Numbered from the stretch's first letter, positions 10,417 through 23,378 are shown. The stretch: DNA of 64,000 nucleotides from Bisporella sp. PMI_857 (GCA_021307315.1 JAJSPD010000029.1:545326-609325), one strand, 5' to 3'. Notes: a model not told the origin generated them from the letters alone. Numbers and translations are program-made.

Positions 10417-11484
10417 CTACGCGTTGGCCGGAGTTGAGTTACGAGCATCGTGCCCGAAAGAAGGTATATACCGATAATGAGCACGCGTTTGAAGAGAATT
10501 AATCATTCTAGATGGTGGAGAGAATGGCGGCGTGGAAAAATTACAAAGTGTATCAGCCATTTCCTGACCTATTTGAAGGGTAAAACATGAACTAAATAAT
10601 TGCAGAGCTATTAAATAAGCCATTAAATGCTTGGTGCAATCATCGGCAACGAAGCTATCGGATTTAGCTTGTCGCATGGTGCTAAAGTTCTGTGCGGGAA
10701 TGCCAACAACACCCCTGCGCGATTCACCCATTGAATGTGACTAGCTTAGCCGTCTGGCCTTTGCTTCTGGAAACCACCAGTACGGTCTACCCGTCTGACA
10801 GGTATATAGCCAGTCAATGATCTCCTGGTCAATGATGTTATGGGTAAAGTCGTCAACTTCTACATCTAGATTTTGCTTATCTTCCAAACGTTTATCTTGC
10901 TTAGATTCAAGTTTTAGATGATTGCTAATTGATGATAGAGATTGCCGTTGCCATCTTGACATCTTCGATGAAGCCAGGTAAAGCGGGTGGCTCCTTTCCG
11001 GGCTGCCTGATATCTCTATACCGTTGTTTTCGTAACTGTTCTTAAGTGCCTGAGGGAGTGATATTGGCACTCCTATGTCTCTCAAAACTTGCGGATATAG
11101 CCCGAAGAGATTTCCCACACGTAGAGACCGATGTAGTGTGGCATTTGCAAGCTCCTCATGGTTGGTTGGATGACTAAGAATATTCATGTTTACCAAGAGA
11201 AGCATATAGCTCAAAACAAGGCATTCTCTAGCACGGAAGGTTTTCTAGGGATTGAAGAACAAGAAGTTTGAGGATGGCATGGCTGAAATTTTGGTAAGTG
11301 TCGTGATTTTGGCAGTGACGTCCCCCTTGTTTCTCTCCCGTCTCTGCATCTGTCGCTGACACACAAAGCCTAGCCATTGGAGCAATAATGCATCTTCATA
11401 TAGACCCTCAATATCGCGTACACGAATGAAATGTTGTTCGAAAGAGAACTTTTTACTCGTCGGAAGGTGTTTATGCACAATCAC
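10417..11484 (-). pseudogene. Broken gene of unknown family
   Basis: On the minus strand a frame opens after a possible splice acceptor at about 11245 and runs to 10417 with a single in-frame TAG at 10741-10743. Both sides look like ordinary soluble protein (LHRSLRVGNLFGLYPQ before the stop; DDCTKHLMAYLIALQLF after it). An upstream piece at 11245-11484 (FSFEQHFIRVRDIEGLYED) could be the preceding exon. I do not recognise the family. A C-terminal regulatory domain of a fungal transcription factor is one possibility, with no motif to prove it. Confidence 0.3.
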
Positions 11485-11699
11485 TGCAGCTGTTAGTATG
11501 GTCAGAGCAGAATGAAAGAGCCGGAAAGGTTTCTCTTTGTAGGGTCGGCTCGGAAAATGGAAAGGTCGGCTCGGGAAGTCATCGGGCCGACAATCTGATA
11601 AGGGGTGGACCTACTACATTTGGTTAAGCTGAATCTCAACATCCCACTCTCTCTATCTCTCTCCCTCTCTCCGTCTCTGACCATTCAAGGGGAATTCCT

Positions 11700-12224
11700 A
11701 AACAGTCCAGTCAGTTCAGTGTCCTCATAATGATTAAGAAATTTATTGGGTACTTGAGAGCGAGGAAGAGGTCAACTCGGTGAATGATTCGAACAAACAT
11801 TATGTCCTCAACCGTCAGCTTATGGTGAGTGGAGGTTCTCTTGGACTTAATGTTCTAGCGTAGATATCGTACACCTCTCTATCCTTAAAGAGGAAGTTAT
11901 ATGCGGATATACTAAAAGGTGGGGTGAAGAGGGGCAAATCAAAGTTCGAGGAGGGAGAAGGCTTTCTTCAATCATCGATTGCGCTGCCAAGTGGATTGTG
12001 ACTGAAACCACGTTCATCTCAGTAGAGGAGAAGTAAATCGGCCATAGTGACCCATCGGCTGCCAATAGTGTTGAAAGATACCCAGATTGATATCCGTCCC
12101 AACGCTCATTCATCTCACATATAATCCTCTTTCCATCCATCACAGACTTTAGCTTTCTCGCCCATCTTTAACCTCCTGTTAACATCACCTTCCTCGACCC
12201 TGCTTCTCTCCACTCATCTTCACC
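11700..12224. promoter_or_regulatory. Upstream region of the amine oxidase gene
   Basis: About 520 bp without coding character. The last 60 bp before the ATG at 12225 are pyrimidine-rich, as in many fungal leaders. No specific site could be named. Confidence 0.4.
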
Positions 12225-14433
12225 ATGTCGACCGAACAAGTTCCTTCCTCGCTGCCTTTTATTGGTGGCAAAAAGGAATTCAGCACCACGGAACACCCCC
12301 TGGGGCCTCTAACTAGTAGCGAGATCCTCGCGACTTCGAGGCAAATCAAAGCACAATGGCCAGCCACTACGGATGTCCATTTCAAAGTCATTACTCTTCA
12401 TGAACCAAGCAAAGCAGAGCTCACTCCCTTCTTAGCTGCAGAGCATGCTGGTGTTACGACGCCCAAAATCGACAGGAAAAGCTTTGTTGTCTACTACATC
12501 AGGAACACTGTGTGTGCACCATCGCTCACGTAACCAAGGTTTCTAACCTTCAACTCTAGGACAAACTGCACGAAGCTGTCGTCAACTTGACCCTTAGCAA
12601 GGTGGAAAGCAACTTTCGTCTTGGGCCCTATGTTCATAGTAATGCAGATGGCGATGAGCTCACCAAGGTGGAGAAAGCTGCTCTAGAGGACGAAGGGGTA
12701 AAGGCAGAGATTGCCAAGCTTCAGCTCCCAGAAGGAACTGTCGTTATCAGTGATCCTTGGATTTATGGTATGCTCGCAAGCAACACCTCAGTTCACCCTG
12801 TTAATATATGGCAGGCTCGGATGGTGTAAGCGAAGGACTCTTCGATGATTCCAAGCGGGTCTTCCAGTGCTTCCTTTACTTACGAGATCCAAATAACCCC
12901 AGCGAAGAAGACGGCAATCATTATGCGTTACCGCTCGCTATTTCACCTGTTGTCAGTGCCGAAACCCTGAAGGTGACTCGGATAGATATTCTTCCTACTG
13001 GCGTCGACAACAACGTTAAAGAGATATCACCATACAAGGTTCAGCCCCCCAACGAATACATTCCGGAAGCCCAAACTCTACGGACAGATCTGAAGCCTTT
13101 GAATGTTGTCCAGCCAGAGGGAGCCTCCTTTCAAATCACCAAATTTAGCGAGCAAGGGTCCGCTGTAGCGTGGCAGAAATGGCAATTCAAAGTCGGCTTC
13201 AACCAACGTGAAGGAATGGTACTCTATGATGTCCATTACGCGGGCCGCCCGCTCTTCTATAGACTTTCTCTCTCGGATATGGCAATTCCATATGCTGATC
13301 CTCGTCACCCGTACCACAAGAAGCAGGCCTTCGATCTTGGAGATTGTGGAGCAGGTTTGATGGCAAACAACCTACAACTTGGATGCGATTGTCTTGGCTC
13401 TATCTCTTACCTCTCCGGTGTCCTCAGTGATGATAAAGGAGAGCCACTAGAGATGCCCAATGTGATCTGCATTCATGAACAGGATGGTGGTATTGGCTGG
13501 AAGCACACCAATTACCGCACTGGCCGAGCCGTCGTTACCAGAAATCGAGAGTTGGTCCTACAATCCATCATCACCGTTGCGAACTACGAGTATATCCTCG
13601 CCTTCCAATTCAACCAAGCCGGAGAGGTCATGTACGAAGTGCGCGCTACCGGCATTCTCTCTACTCAGCCCATCGACGAAGATATCTCCGTCCCATGGGG
13701 GACTGTCGTCCACCCAGGTGTCTTAGCAACCCACCATCAACATATCTTCTCCCTCCGCGTCGACCCCATGATCGACGGCCCTACCAACCGCGTCGTCTAC
13801 GACGAAGCTCATCCAATGCCACGCTCAGAGCTAAACCCTCACGGCGTCGGCTACACCGTTACAGAAACACCCATCACCACAGCTGGCGGCTATGATCTCA
13901 ACTACGACGTCAACCGTGTCTTCAAGATCCAGAACGCAGCCGTCAAAAACCCCGTTAACGGCAAACCTGTCGCATACAAGATCATGGCACCGCCCTTCCA
14001 GAAGATGGTCGCAGACGAGGACAGCTTCCACTTCAAACGTGCCGAGTTCGCAGATCATAACATCTATGTAACGTCGTACAAAGAAGGCGAGATCTATGCT
14101 GGTGGGAAATACACGAACCAGTCTCGCGGTGGCACAGGCGTCAGAAGCTTTGCCGCAAGGAAGGATAACGTGCTGGACGACGATGTCGTGGTCTGGGTGC
14201 AGTTCGGCATCAACCATGTCCCGAGAATCGAAGACTTCCCGGTGATGCCCTGCGAGATCCTGAAGGTTAGCCTGAAGCCGGTGAACTTCTTTGACAAGAA
14301 CCCGGCGCTGGATGTCCCGCCCAGCACGCAAGCGTTCAACAAGAGTGTTTTGGTGTCAAACACGGGTGGTGAGGAGGCCGTTGTTGGGAGGGATGGTCAG
14401 GTCTGCTGCGTGAAGGAGAGTAGTAAGCTTTGA
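12225..14433 (+). CDS. Copper-containing primary amine oxidase
   Basis: Catalyses oxidative deamination of primary amines to aldehydes with release of ammonia and hydrogen peroxide. Three exons (12225-12509, 12560-12767, 12815-14433) give 703 residues; both introns have GT-AG ends and the first has a TCTAAC branch site. Tyr422 in NYEY is the precursor of the topaquinone cofactor, Asp338 in AFDLGDCGAG fits the catalytic base, and His472, His474 (HHQHIF) and His632 (NHVPRIEDFP) fit the copper ligands. The small N-terminal N2/N3-type domains occupy roughly the first 220 residues. There is no signal peptide; the end is CCVKESSKL, with no obvious SKL-type peroxisomal signal other than this C-terminal SKL tripeptide, so peroxisomal import is plausible. 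It sits next to a convergently placed transporter gene. Confidence 0.95.
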
Positions 14434-14500
14434 GAAGAGCGGTGCGTCGGCGGCGAATTCGGTATATTTATGTGAGACATACATGATTTGAATAGTTTAC

Positions 14501-14536
14501 GAGCAGGTTTGTGAGCAGGTTTATGAGCAGGTTTAT
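14501..14536. repeat. 12-bp tandem repeat, three copies
   Basis: Three near-identical copies of GAGCAGGTTTAT lie about 70 bp after the amine oxidase stop codon, presumably in its 3' untranslated region. Confidence 0.88.
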
Positions 14537-14748
14537 GTGCAAGGGGTCATAATCGTGATCTTCGAAATGCCCAATGTATATGGCACACCGATGCTTCCTT
14601 CACACTTCATCCACAAATGACCATTCTACCTATTTATATTCAGGTTTCTGGCTGTTTTAATGGAATTATTATATCGTGATATTTTCTATGTTCGTGCTAT
14701 TATCTATGTACACATTCGAATATTCCATCCGCGTCTAATGACGTGACC

Positions 14749-16409
14749 TCACATCTTGACCCTCAACCTCCTCCCCTTCGCCAATCTGGCACCAATGAGG
14801 AGTGCGCATCCAACCGAGAGATCCAGTCCCGCAAATGCCTGCGCATATTTATAGTGCCCATCCCCCTTCTGTATTAAAGCGCCCGCGATTGGCGGCCCTG
14901 TCAACACCGCAAAACTCACAATCGTGAACACCATGCCCATCCTCGTGCCCATCATCTTCAGATCCGTCGTCAGGCTGCTCAGCGTCGCGGGAAACAGGCT
15001 CTGGATCGCCGCGCCCGCCATCCCGTAGATCACCGCCCACGCGTACAGCCCCGATCGCGAGGATATGGATATCCAGACGTAGTAGAGAAGGGAGGAGAAG
15101 GCCACTGATGGGATCAAGGTGTTCAAGGGGCCGAGATAGCGGTCGGCAAGGTGGTTCGGGATGACTCGACCGAGGATCCCAACGCCGTTGAGAGTGATGA
15201 GCAGGTTTATGGATTCGTCGTAGGGAAGCCCGATAATGTTTCGGGCAAAGGAACCGAGATAGAAAAAGGCGAAGTAGACGCCCCAAAAGTTCTATCGCAG
15301 GTCATTAGTCCTCGAACTTTCTAATAGATAGCAGGGGCGAAAGAGTAAAAGAACGTACGAAATACATCCCGAGCGCGAAGAGCGTGTACGGGACTTCTTT
15401 GAACGATGCCCAGTCCACCAATGCACCGGTTTTCCGGGGTGGGATGCGAGGTTTCATCCCGATGTTGCAGATGATGAGGCATCCGAGCTGAATGAATGCC
15501 AGACTCCGCATGGTCCACGCAAACCCGATTTTCGGGAGCAATTGCTGCACCATAGCTGGGAAAACCATGCCGCCCGTCGCGCTCCCCGCCGCACCGATCC
15601 CTATTGCCAGACTTCTCTTGGTGCTGAAATACGTGCTCAGTTGAGACAACGCAGGGCAGAAGAGGAACCCACATCCAAGACCGAAACACACGCCCTGCGA
15701 GAGGATTAGTTGCGTGTATGTCGTGCTTAGAGAAGCCATGAAGAGCCCGAATATGGCGATCACAGAACCAAAGAGGAAAACGGGGTTAAAGTAGCCGGCA
15801 TCGGTCAAGCGCCCGGTGAAGGTTCCTATGAAGAAAAGGAGGAAGACCTGCATGCTGCCCACCCATGAGATGTCGCTGGGTGGACGGTGGAGTGTGGTTA
15901 CGTAGTAGGTTTGGAAAACGCCGAAGGAGTTGATGAAGCCCCTGGTTTCGTTAGTTTTGCGTTCATCTTGAAGGTGATTAAACGATAGATATACCAAGTA
16001 TTCATAATAACCAGATGGCCGTATACAACTATCAATAGGTCAGCATTGCTGTTTGTGTCCGTTCTTGTTGGCCCTACGACCATAGCGTTCTACTCTACGG
16101 TTTATACTTCAAATAAATGAACAACAAGATCCACGTACCTTGCAACCATGCCCAACCACCATCTGGAGGTGGTCCTGGATCTATGATACTTGCTCTTGTG
16201 CTCATTCGACTCAACGCCTTCCCTAACACTCCTTTCCCCTTAACACTCCTCTCATCATCCCCATTCACGCTTCTGGACCCCGCTTGCTTTTCAATATCCG
16301 CGTGTGCTTTTTCGACATCACGCTGAGATGTCGAGGAGCTGGAGTGAACCGATTGAATCTCTTCTTTGTCTTCCTCTTCCAGGGTGCTGTTCGAATTTCC
16401 GCACACCAT
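14749..16409 (-). CDS. MFS transporter, monocarboxylate (MCT/MCH) type
   Basis: Four exons on the minus strand (16409-16139, 16028-15995, 15941-15359, 15291-14749) give 476 residues; exon 2 is only 34 nt. All introns have GT-AG ends. A Ser/Glu-rich cytoplasmic N-terminus of about 80 residues is followed by the family's entry motif DGGWAWLQVVYGHLVIMNTWG, then GVFQTYY, a first half rich in Gly (GFLFCPALSQLSTYF; AIGIGAAGSATGGMVFP) and a second half with LNGVGILGRVIPNHLAD. This matches fungal MCH5-like or SLC16-like carriers of monocarboxylates or riboflavin; the substrate cannot be told. The ATG at 16409 is the first in frame. Confidence 0.9.
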
Positions 16410-17223
16410 CGCCAATTTCCTGTTCCCACACAAGAGGAAAAGTCCTGCAACAAGTATGAAATGTGACTCAAGCAGTACAGAGGATATTACAGGTTCGCCG
16501 AGTTGAGCTATGAGTGGGGTGTGGCGGTCCGGGAATAAAGTGCAGAAGGTAAGTCGATCCGGAAATACCTAGGTTGCTTCGAAAGTCTCCAATGACGTAA
16601 ATTCTAAGAATCAACTATGTTTGGTCGAAGAGAGGACAACAATGAATATTTATATATACAGGTTCCAAAAGGTCCGTGCTGAAGGAGTCATTATTAAAAG
16701 CTTTAAAAAAAATTCAATCCCTCAAGAAGAAGAACACGGGCAAAGACCGGCGGGGGTCAACGGGCTTTGTACTGTAGCAGTACGAAGTAGTCCACATATC
16801 GGCAAAAGCCCCGAGTCGTGGAGAAATGGGCGATGACAAACAGCAAAGCGCAAAACTGGGGAAGAAGGGACGGTCTGTTTGAATTCTGCTTATTAATATG
16901 GTTGGTGGATTGGTGTTTGTTACTTTGGAAGGGCGTGAGCATAATAACATGACAAACGGCTATCATAGGTCTTTCGTCTGGTTATTCGGCACTTTGCTCC
17001 GAGGTCGCTGGGCATTATATCGCTTAGATTTTAAGGGGGCTAAAGAACACCACGGACCACATCATGATTACTCAACATAAACATCAGTTTGCCAAAGTCT
17101 TCACACGTGCGCATGTGATGGTTCTTGATTTCAGGGTTGTATAATGGTGTCATCATTTTGCGAGTCTTGTTTTGGAAAGACCTGGGATAAGATCTTAGAT
17201 GGGGAGATTTCTCTTTAGTTTTA
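16410..17223. other. Intergenic, no gene seen
   Basis: About 800 bp upstream of the transporter gene and downstream of the SNG1 pseudogene. Short frames on both strands are Cys/Tyr-rich shadows without family character. Confidence 0.45.
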
Positions 17224-18924
17224 TCATGAAAAGATCTGTTGCAGTAACAATATGTGGACATATAGAAAACTGGTTACATGAAGATGAAGAGTCATAAACT
17301 TACCTCTGAAGCATCCTCTAACTATAACGCAATGGCCGACTCTAGCATCAGTAGGTATACTTGGATCTATATACACATATGGTTCTGAGACACCAATCTG
17401 GCACTCAGCACCAAATGCTAGCGTGTTATAAATGCTTCGGTATCTATGACACATCCAGTTAGGCTTCATCGATGGCTTCGGATTTGGCTCTTTTAGCCAT
17501 TCAGAAATATTACGACACCTCCTTTCCTCCTTTCCACCATAAGCCCTCTCCAAGACCATCTTCCGATTCTCCTCGATATGCTTCTTCTTGCTACGGTACC
17601 GTAGCCATAATTTCAAAGGCTGCAATGTGATACTTAGTACAACCCACACCACAGTCACCCCGAAATTCAGCTCCAATACATTCCTCGTCCCATAAATGAT
17701 TGCACGACTCCCAATCAAATTGTGTCACAATGGCCACGCCAATCCCCAATTATAGAGGTTGCTCAAGGAGGTTTCCACCGGAAAGAAGCCAGAGGCGACG
17801 TTAGAGATGACTCAGAATAGGAAGAAATTGGCGTGATGGGTGGACCAAAGACACTGTTTACGTTCTCAACGACCAGCCCGAACGCGAGCATGGAGACGTA
17901 GCTGAGCATCCAGTTAATTACATACCCCAAGGTGCCATAGAACTTGGGAAAGGAGATCTGCCACATGCAGGAGAGGGCGAGAAAAGGCATTGCAAGAACG
18001 CGGCTAAGAATGGGGAAGAGAGAGGGGGTAAGCGTAATAGGCTGTGGCGGGCACTTTGTCCATTATACCTTCATGTAAAGGGCCAGACAATAGAATGGAG
18101 ATAAAGACGAGAATCTTGAGATCTAGAGCTGCTAGTCCCTAAACTTTAGAAGAGTAATAGAGACATACAAATGGCACCAATTTTTATTGCAGCTTCATCT
18201 CTGCTAGGTATGGCGAGTGCTATATTGTATAGGGGAATGAAATTTGAAATGGCGACGCGGCCTGTCTAGCTAAAGCAGCAGCATTATTCGAGTTCCTCTC
18301 TGCCAGCAAAGCATGGTTTTTGCTTCGTGAATTGCGACACAAAGCTGTTGAATAATGTGACAGTCGAGGGGTACACGAACAATTGAGTGGTATGCCCCCT
18401 TCCTCGTATAGTACATGAACTGAGCCAGAAAAATAATATGACATATTCCTCCTCTCATAAGCGTGGTTCATGACAGTTATTGCATTTGCTTGAGCAACAA
18501 TCGCGAACCAGGATTCCTCACGGTGCAACGCCTGATAGACATTTGTCATCGAATTTATTGTACCGCAAGCTAGGTTCTGAGATATATCCGAGAGACTTGG
18601 TCGAACTCGTTGCCCTGTCCATTGCCCCCATTTGTTGCAAAAATAGCCCCACCCCGCCGTTGTCGAAGTCAATGATAGCAACTGCAAATACCGGCATGTT
18701 GAATCGAAGAGAATGATCTGCTCCCAGTATATTGATAGAATGCCCAGGATTACTATACCTAAGAAAACACTGACCAGAGTGGCCATCTTGGTCCATGTTT
18801 TCCTCTCTGTTGACAACGCAGGAGAAGTGATCGATGGCAGTTCTGTGTCCATGTGAGATTTTTCGCTCCCGTTATGTCCATTCTCAGGTTCATGACTGGA
18901 TGTGTTGCCTGGGCCTCCTATCAT
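17224..18924 (-). pseudogene. SNG1/DUF3533 membrane protein, multiply frameshifted
   Basis: The family comprises fungal membrane proteins linked to nitrosoguanidine resistance and lipid asymmetry. The start at 18924 opens a hydrophilic N-terminus, then TM1 (MATLVSVFLGIVILGILSIYW). Next the matching continuation (GADHSLRFNMPVFAVAIIDFDNG) lies one frame over, near 18727. The frame returns near 18540 for VYQALHREESWFAIVAQANA, moves again near 18390, and the conserved C-terminal membrane part (FWVISNVASGFFPVE near 17800; AIIYGTRNVLELNFGV near 17690) is spread over two frames with a stop between. At least four frame changes make a functional product unlikely. The true 3' end is uncertain; family similarity stops near 17550. 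Confidence 0.75.
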
Positions 18925-19807
18925 TACTTTCGACTTTCGACAATAAATTTGATATAGGAAGATACACCAAGTCCGAGTGCGTTTCCCTTATGAAGATTAT
19001 AGGGCCGGTAATATATGCGCGTCATTTCAACTTTCATACAGGGAGTGTTGGCCAATTGACCGCCAGATATTTCGTGATGAGCGAAAGAATAATTGAAAAG
19101 AGTGATGTCAAGCTTGGTGGAGCCGTAACGTAACCTCGTCCATTAATACTTTTGGCTTGGCATTCCACGAACACAGAAGCATTGAAATTCCAAAAGTACG
19201 AGGTTATAGTCTTATATCTCATAGTCAAAATAGCGAAGCAGAATATTATTTTGGAATGCCTCCATTTACATCATCAAGAGCTTCTCGATCGTGGTGGAAA
19301 CGTGCTCAAAGAAGCCTGATCTCGGTGCAGCCAATGGATGAGAATATCTAGTATTAGTTCTGCGCGGTTATTCAACTCCATGACATCCGCGCGTCACCAT
19401 ACACTTCTAAACTGCTTGTAGGCCGCTAAAAGATATTTTAAGATATGATATGCGATTCGAATATGGAGAACAGTAGCGAAGGCCACCCAAAGTGCGCTTC
19501 ATAATATTGGTTTTTTTGTCCTTGTACGTATGACTGCTTCATGTACCCGGTAGTCGTGCTTGTGTGACGGGAACTGCCTCAATTTAGCATTGCTATTAAT
19601 GCGAGGTTTGGGTAAGAGGCGGTCGTGGTAACAGCAAATAAGATACAAAATTTACAATAAATTATAGGTGCAGAACTACCGCTTGTGTTGGGACCGTCAA
19701 CTAAAGTAACGGCACCTAGTCTCGACAGTAGCGAACGAATTTTACAATCATGCTGTGCTTACCTGGCGACATGGGTTCCGCAAATTGCTAACTCAAAGAC
19801 TCCATTG
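18925..19807. other. Intergenic, no gene seen
   Basis: Spacer between the SNG1 pseudogene start and the 3' end of the MYND gene. Short frames at 18834-19351 have no coding character. Confidence 0.45.
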
Positions 19808-20815
19808 TCATTTTTTGCCCAACTTTCCAGCACAGAATTTCTTGTGGAATGGCCATGCAATCTTTTGATGCTCTGCGTTACAATAATAGACCTCCCTACA
19901 AGAAGAACACTTCTTAGGCTTTGCAGGGTCTGAGGGTACGCCGCAGTGACCACACCATGGATGCGTTTTGCGAGCTTCCCAGCGTGATTTTGCGCGATCC
20001 GAGACAGCACTAAGCCAATAGTCGTGCTCGGAAGGTCCTATGCGCTTGGAGGTCTTAGTATGACCAATACCATGTGCAAGCCTCTCCAATCGATCATAGA
20101 ATTGGTCTATAGATTCAAGTGCAAACATATCTCCAGACTTAAGTCCCCTTCCAACATTTCCGAACTGCATCGACGACAAATCTAGGATCATACTTACGTT
20201 TTCTCCATCTAGTGTAGCGAACCCACAAACTGCGTGTAATAAAATATCTTCATGCCCGCTGAGATGACTTAAAGGACATGAAGCGGATTTTTTGCGTACA
20301 GCTGCCAGCAACATTTTTCGGGGTTTAAAAAGCTCCCACTCCAGTATAACGCGTTGGGAAGGTGCAGTCATGAACTCTCCACCGGTAGTTGTTCGTACCC
20401 GTATTGACTAAGTATCTGGAAAGTTATCCAAAAAGAACCGTAAGAGGGTAATTGATGTGTAGCAAGAGTCGTAGCCTCGAGCCTGCCAGTAGATGGTTTC
20501 GAGATCGTAGCGTGACCGTCCTTTGAGTGACTCTGGAATAGGATTTGGCAGCATATTCTCGGGTGTATCGGGTGACCTATTTTCGGAGTCCAGCAAATCC
20601 TCTTCTTGGACAAATAGATATCCTACGCATTCCTTTTGTATGCCCCAGCCTAGTGCTTTGAATTCTGGAAGAGTAGAAAACGGTACGTCACCTACACTGA
20701 CAGCGACCTCTTCGAGCTTTGTGTCTTTAAACTTTGGATCAGATATAGCTCTTTCGTAGTTAAGAAGTAGTGAGATATCGTGTAGATCCAACTCTTCCAA
20801 ATCGTGCGCTGCCAT
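19808..20815 (-). pseudogene. MYND zinc-finger protein with one in-frame stop
   Basis: A single minus-strand frame of 336 codons begins at 20815 (MAAHDLEELDLHD) and ends at 19808 after a MYND finger. The finger (CGHCGVPSD, then CSSCREVYYCNAEHQKIAWPFHKKFC) has the Cys/His spacing of this protein-interaction domain. The frame is interrupted only by TAG at 20408-20410, after FFLDNFPDT; the 12 codons after it lead without shift into the second half. No splice pair removes the stop cleanly. The upstream part is unlike any domain I recognise. It is head to head with ECO1. It may be a true pseudogene, a sequencing error, or a gene whose stop is bypassed. Confidence 0.7.
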
Positions 20816-21264
20816 ATTGATTGCTCTCTCATGAGGAATTTGGGCTTGTTTCTCAATTTATTTTCACGTATTGCCTTGGCATGTAAATTGTGACTCGGAA
20901 TTAGCTTGATCTTGGAGTACTGTATAATGTCATTGAAGGTTCGGTAATGTCTCACAAGAAAGATATTAGTACGATTCCTACACACATTGAGTGATCCTTT
21001 CCCATGCTACATCTTCCCGTAGTAGTTGGAGATAGAGATTTGGATGGTTGTGAGGCTGAAAGTGGCGGTGAACAAGGATGTTGTGCTTTGCTGCACCCCG
21101 CATCATGTGATCGCTTAGTTAGCGCGTTCTCTCTTTTCCGACGCGACGCGATTCTTCTTTTACCTAAATACTGTGAGAACGTCAACTTCCAAGTATTGCC
21201 AACTTCATCCAAACGGCGACGACATTGTTGGACCCGCATAATGTTAGGCAGCGATGATGCGATT
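20816..21264. promoter_or_regulatory. Divergent promoter of the MYND gene and ECO1
   Basis: A 450-bp spacer between opposite starts. It contains short frames but none with coding character. A cell-cycle box (ACGCGT) would be expected for ECO1; a related GACGCGACGCGA stretch lies near 21139-21150, which is suggestive only. Confidence 0.4.
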
Positions 21265-23378
21265 ATGGATTCACCTTCAGAGCTCGGCAGGTCAGCCTTT
21301 AATTTCTTCAGCCTTCCCATCCCTACCTGATAAGGTGCCTGCTAACATCATCGTTCACAAAACAGAAAATCTGCCGTGCCGATCAAGACATACAGCAAAC
21401 GACGTGGGCTTGATCCTCCAAAGAGGGATAGATTATCAGCAGCGTCATTAGACCTGGGAGAGACGTCAAAGATCACTGACCAGAGACCAAATAAACGCCA
21501 GAAGGTAGATTTGTCAACCGACCAAGAAAGAGGTAAGGCTTAGTTATTATCTGGCCTATGACTATGGACTAATCCATCTCTCTAGGTTACTTAATTAAGG
21601 ATAGTCCTTTATCTCAGACAAAAGAAGAACAATCACGATATTTGATAATCTCAGGAAAAGGTACGAATTTACACTGTCTCGTTTTCCGCGCTTGCGAAAG
21701 CACTACAAGATCGCTCATCAAGCGAGCTTCTATCAATGCCCCTCATGTTGCACGAAACTTTCATTGATGGGCATTTACGCTAAGTTCAGCTCGTATGCTC
21801 TACAGAGCAAGCCACAGGATTCATCTTGAACTCCAGCTGCACATCTAATGACACATTTTATATATTACGGGTTGCTGAATTTGACTAGATTTAAACCCTC
21901 GATCAAACGTAGAGTTGCCTCTACCAGTCAGAGAGCTTAAACAGAGCTCTGGACCTCAAGCGACAGACAAGGGCAGGAAGCACTCTATTCGACATTACTT
22001 CAAGCTACTTCCAACTCCCTCGAGAACTGCACAGTCAACATCACCGTCCCCGAGCCCCAGCCCACGGGATACAAAAGGTTACAAATCTGATCTGATTGTT
22101 TCATCAACTCCGCCGTCGTCGCCACCCTCTATACAGGAAAGCCCTTTCTCACAGCAAGTAAAAGAAGTGAAAAAAACTAAGAGACGACTTACGACTAAAT
22201 CTGGTTTGCCCAATATCATCATGTCTTTTGATTCTTGCAGTAGCAGTGGCTCGGATACCAGCCGTATCTTCCTATTTGATGAAGAATTAGATTGCCCGAA
22301 GAGTAAAGTCGGCCCTAAGATTTTTGATAGGAAGGATATGCATGGCTCCTTCGAGGCTCATTCAATAGAAAATTTCAGAAGTGCTATAGACGCAGCTGGC
22401 GAGTCTGATAGGCAGAGCTCCAGCCTCTACACCAATGAGGTAAAGCATACTCTTGCCGAGCTTTCTCCAACTCGTAAGCCAGTTGGTCAAGTCGCTATCG
22501 CTCCTAAGCAAAAGTACACACAGACAAAGATCATCAGTGAAAAGACTACCTTGAGCCAGTGCAAGGAGTGCGGAATGGTTTACAATTCCGCAGACGACAG
22601 TGACGTTATCAGTCATCACAAATATCATTTTAAACAACGGAAGCTGTCCCCAAAAGCATCTAACGCTCTCCTAGAAGATTGGACAAGCTACAGCGGGAAG
22701 AAACACTGCATCTTCCGTGTCACTGTAGAATCTTCAGTTCAAGATAAGGAATTTGCTTTGAGAGCATTAGAGGCTAGTTACGAGGAATTACCTGGACTCA
22801 TATTAGGCGATGCTGAGTTGTTCTCGTATACCTATGACCAGACTTCAAATTCAAAGGTTCCTCGGTATAATATCTATTTTCAAACGATTGATGGGAAGTT
22901 TGTCGGGATAGTCCTTGTCGAGGCAATCAGAAGGGGTGGAGAGCTCTATCGAGGCCCTGTCAAGTTCGATATGCAGGGCAAGTACCACTCTGATGTGCCA
23001 ACTACGGAGATGCAGGAATGGATCAGCTTTGACCACTCATTCGAGACGCCTGTTTGCATTGATCGTGTGTGGGTCCATCATGCGCATCAACGCCAGGGCA
23101 TAGCTACAAAACTCATAGATGTTGTCTGCCAAACATTTGCTGATCGTCCGCTTGCTAAGCGTCAGGTTGCCATCTCCCTTCCGACCGAAATTGGAGCGAA
23201 GTTTGCAACAAATTACTTTCGAGAAGCCGCATGGATAGTCAGCGACGAGAAAGGGTACAAATATAGGCTTCCTTTCATTGTCAACGTCCGCGATGCCAAA
23301 TTTCTCATTGTTCACGGGCGTCTTGAAGAGAATAAGGGCATATGGCGACCATTGAAGCATCAAATTTTGAAATCTTGA
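21265..23378 (+). CDS. ECO1: Cohesin acetyltransferase ECO1
   Basis: ECO1 acetylates the cohesin subunit SMC3 to establish sister-chromatid cohesion in S phase. Four exons (21265-21290, 21366-21532, 21586-21660, 21889-23378) give 585 residues; every junction keeps frame, and intron 1 has a GCTAAC branch site. The N-terminus shows the family's TYSKRR element and a KHSIRHYFK box like a PCNA-interacting motif. A C2H2 zinc finger (CKECGMVY...HHKYH) is at about residues 314-336, and the acetyltransferase domain is C-terminal, with the acetyl-CoA loop HQRQGIA near residue 490. The start is tentative; an in-frame ATG also exists at 21241. Confidence 0.9.

Noticed and set aside
13831..14331. 166-codon minus-strand frame
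   Set aside because: Antisense shadow of the amine oxidase gene, whose motifs are unmistakable.
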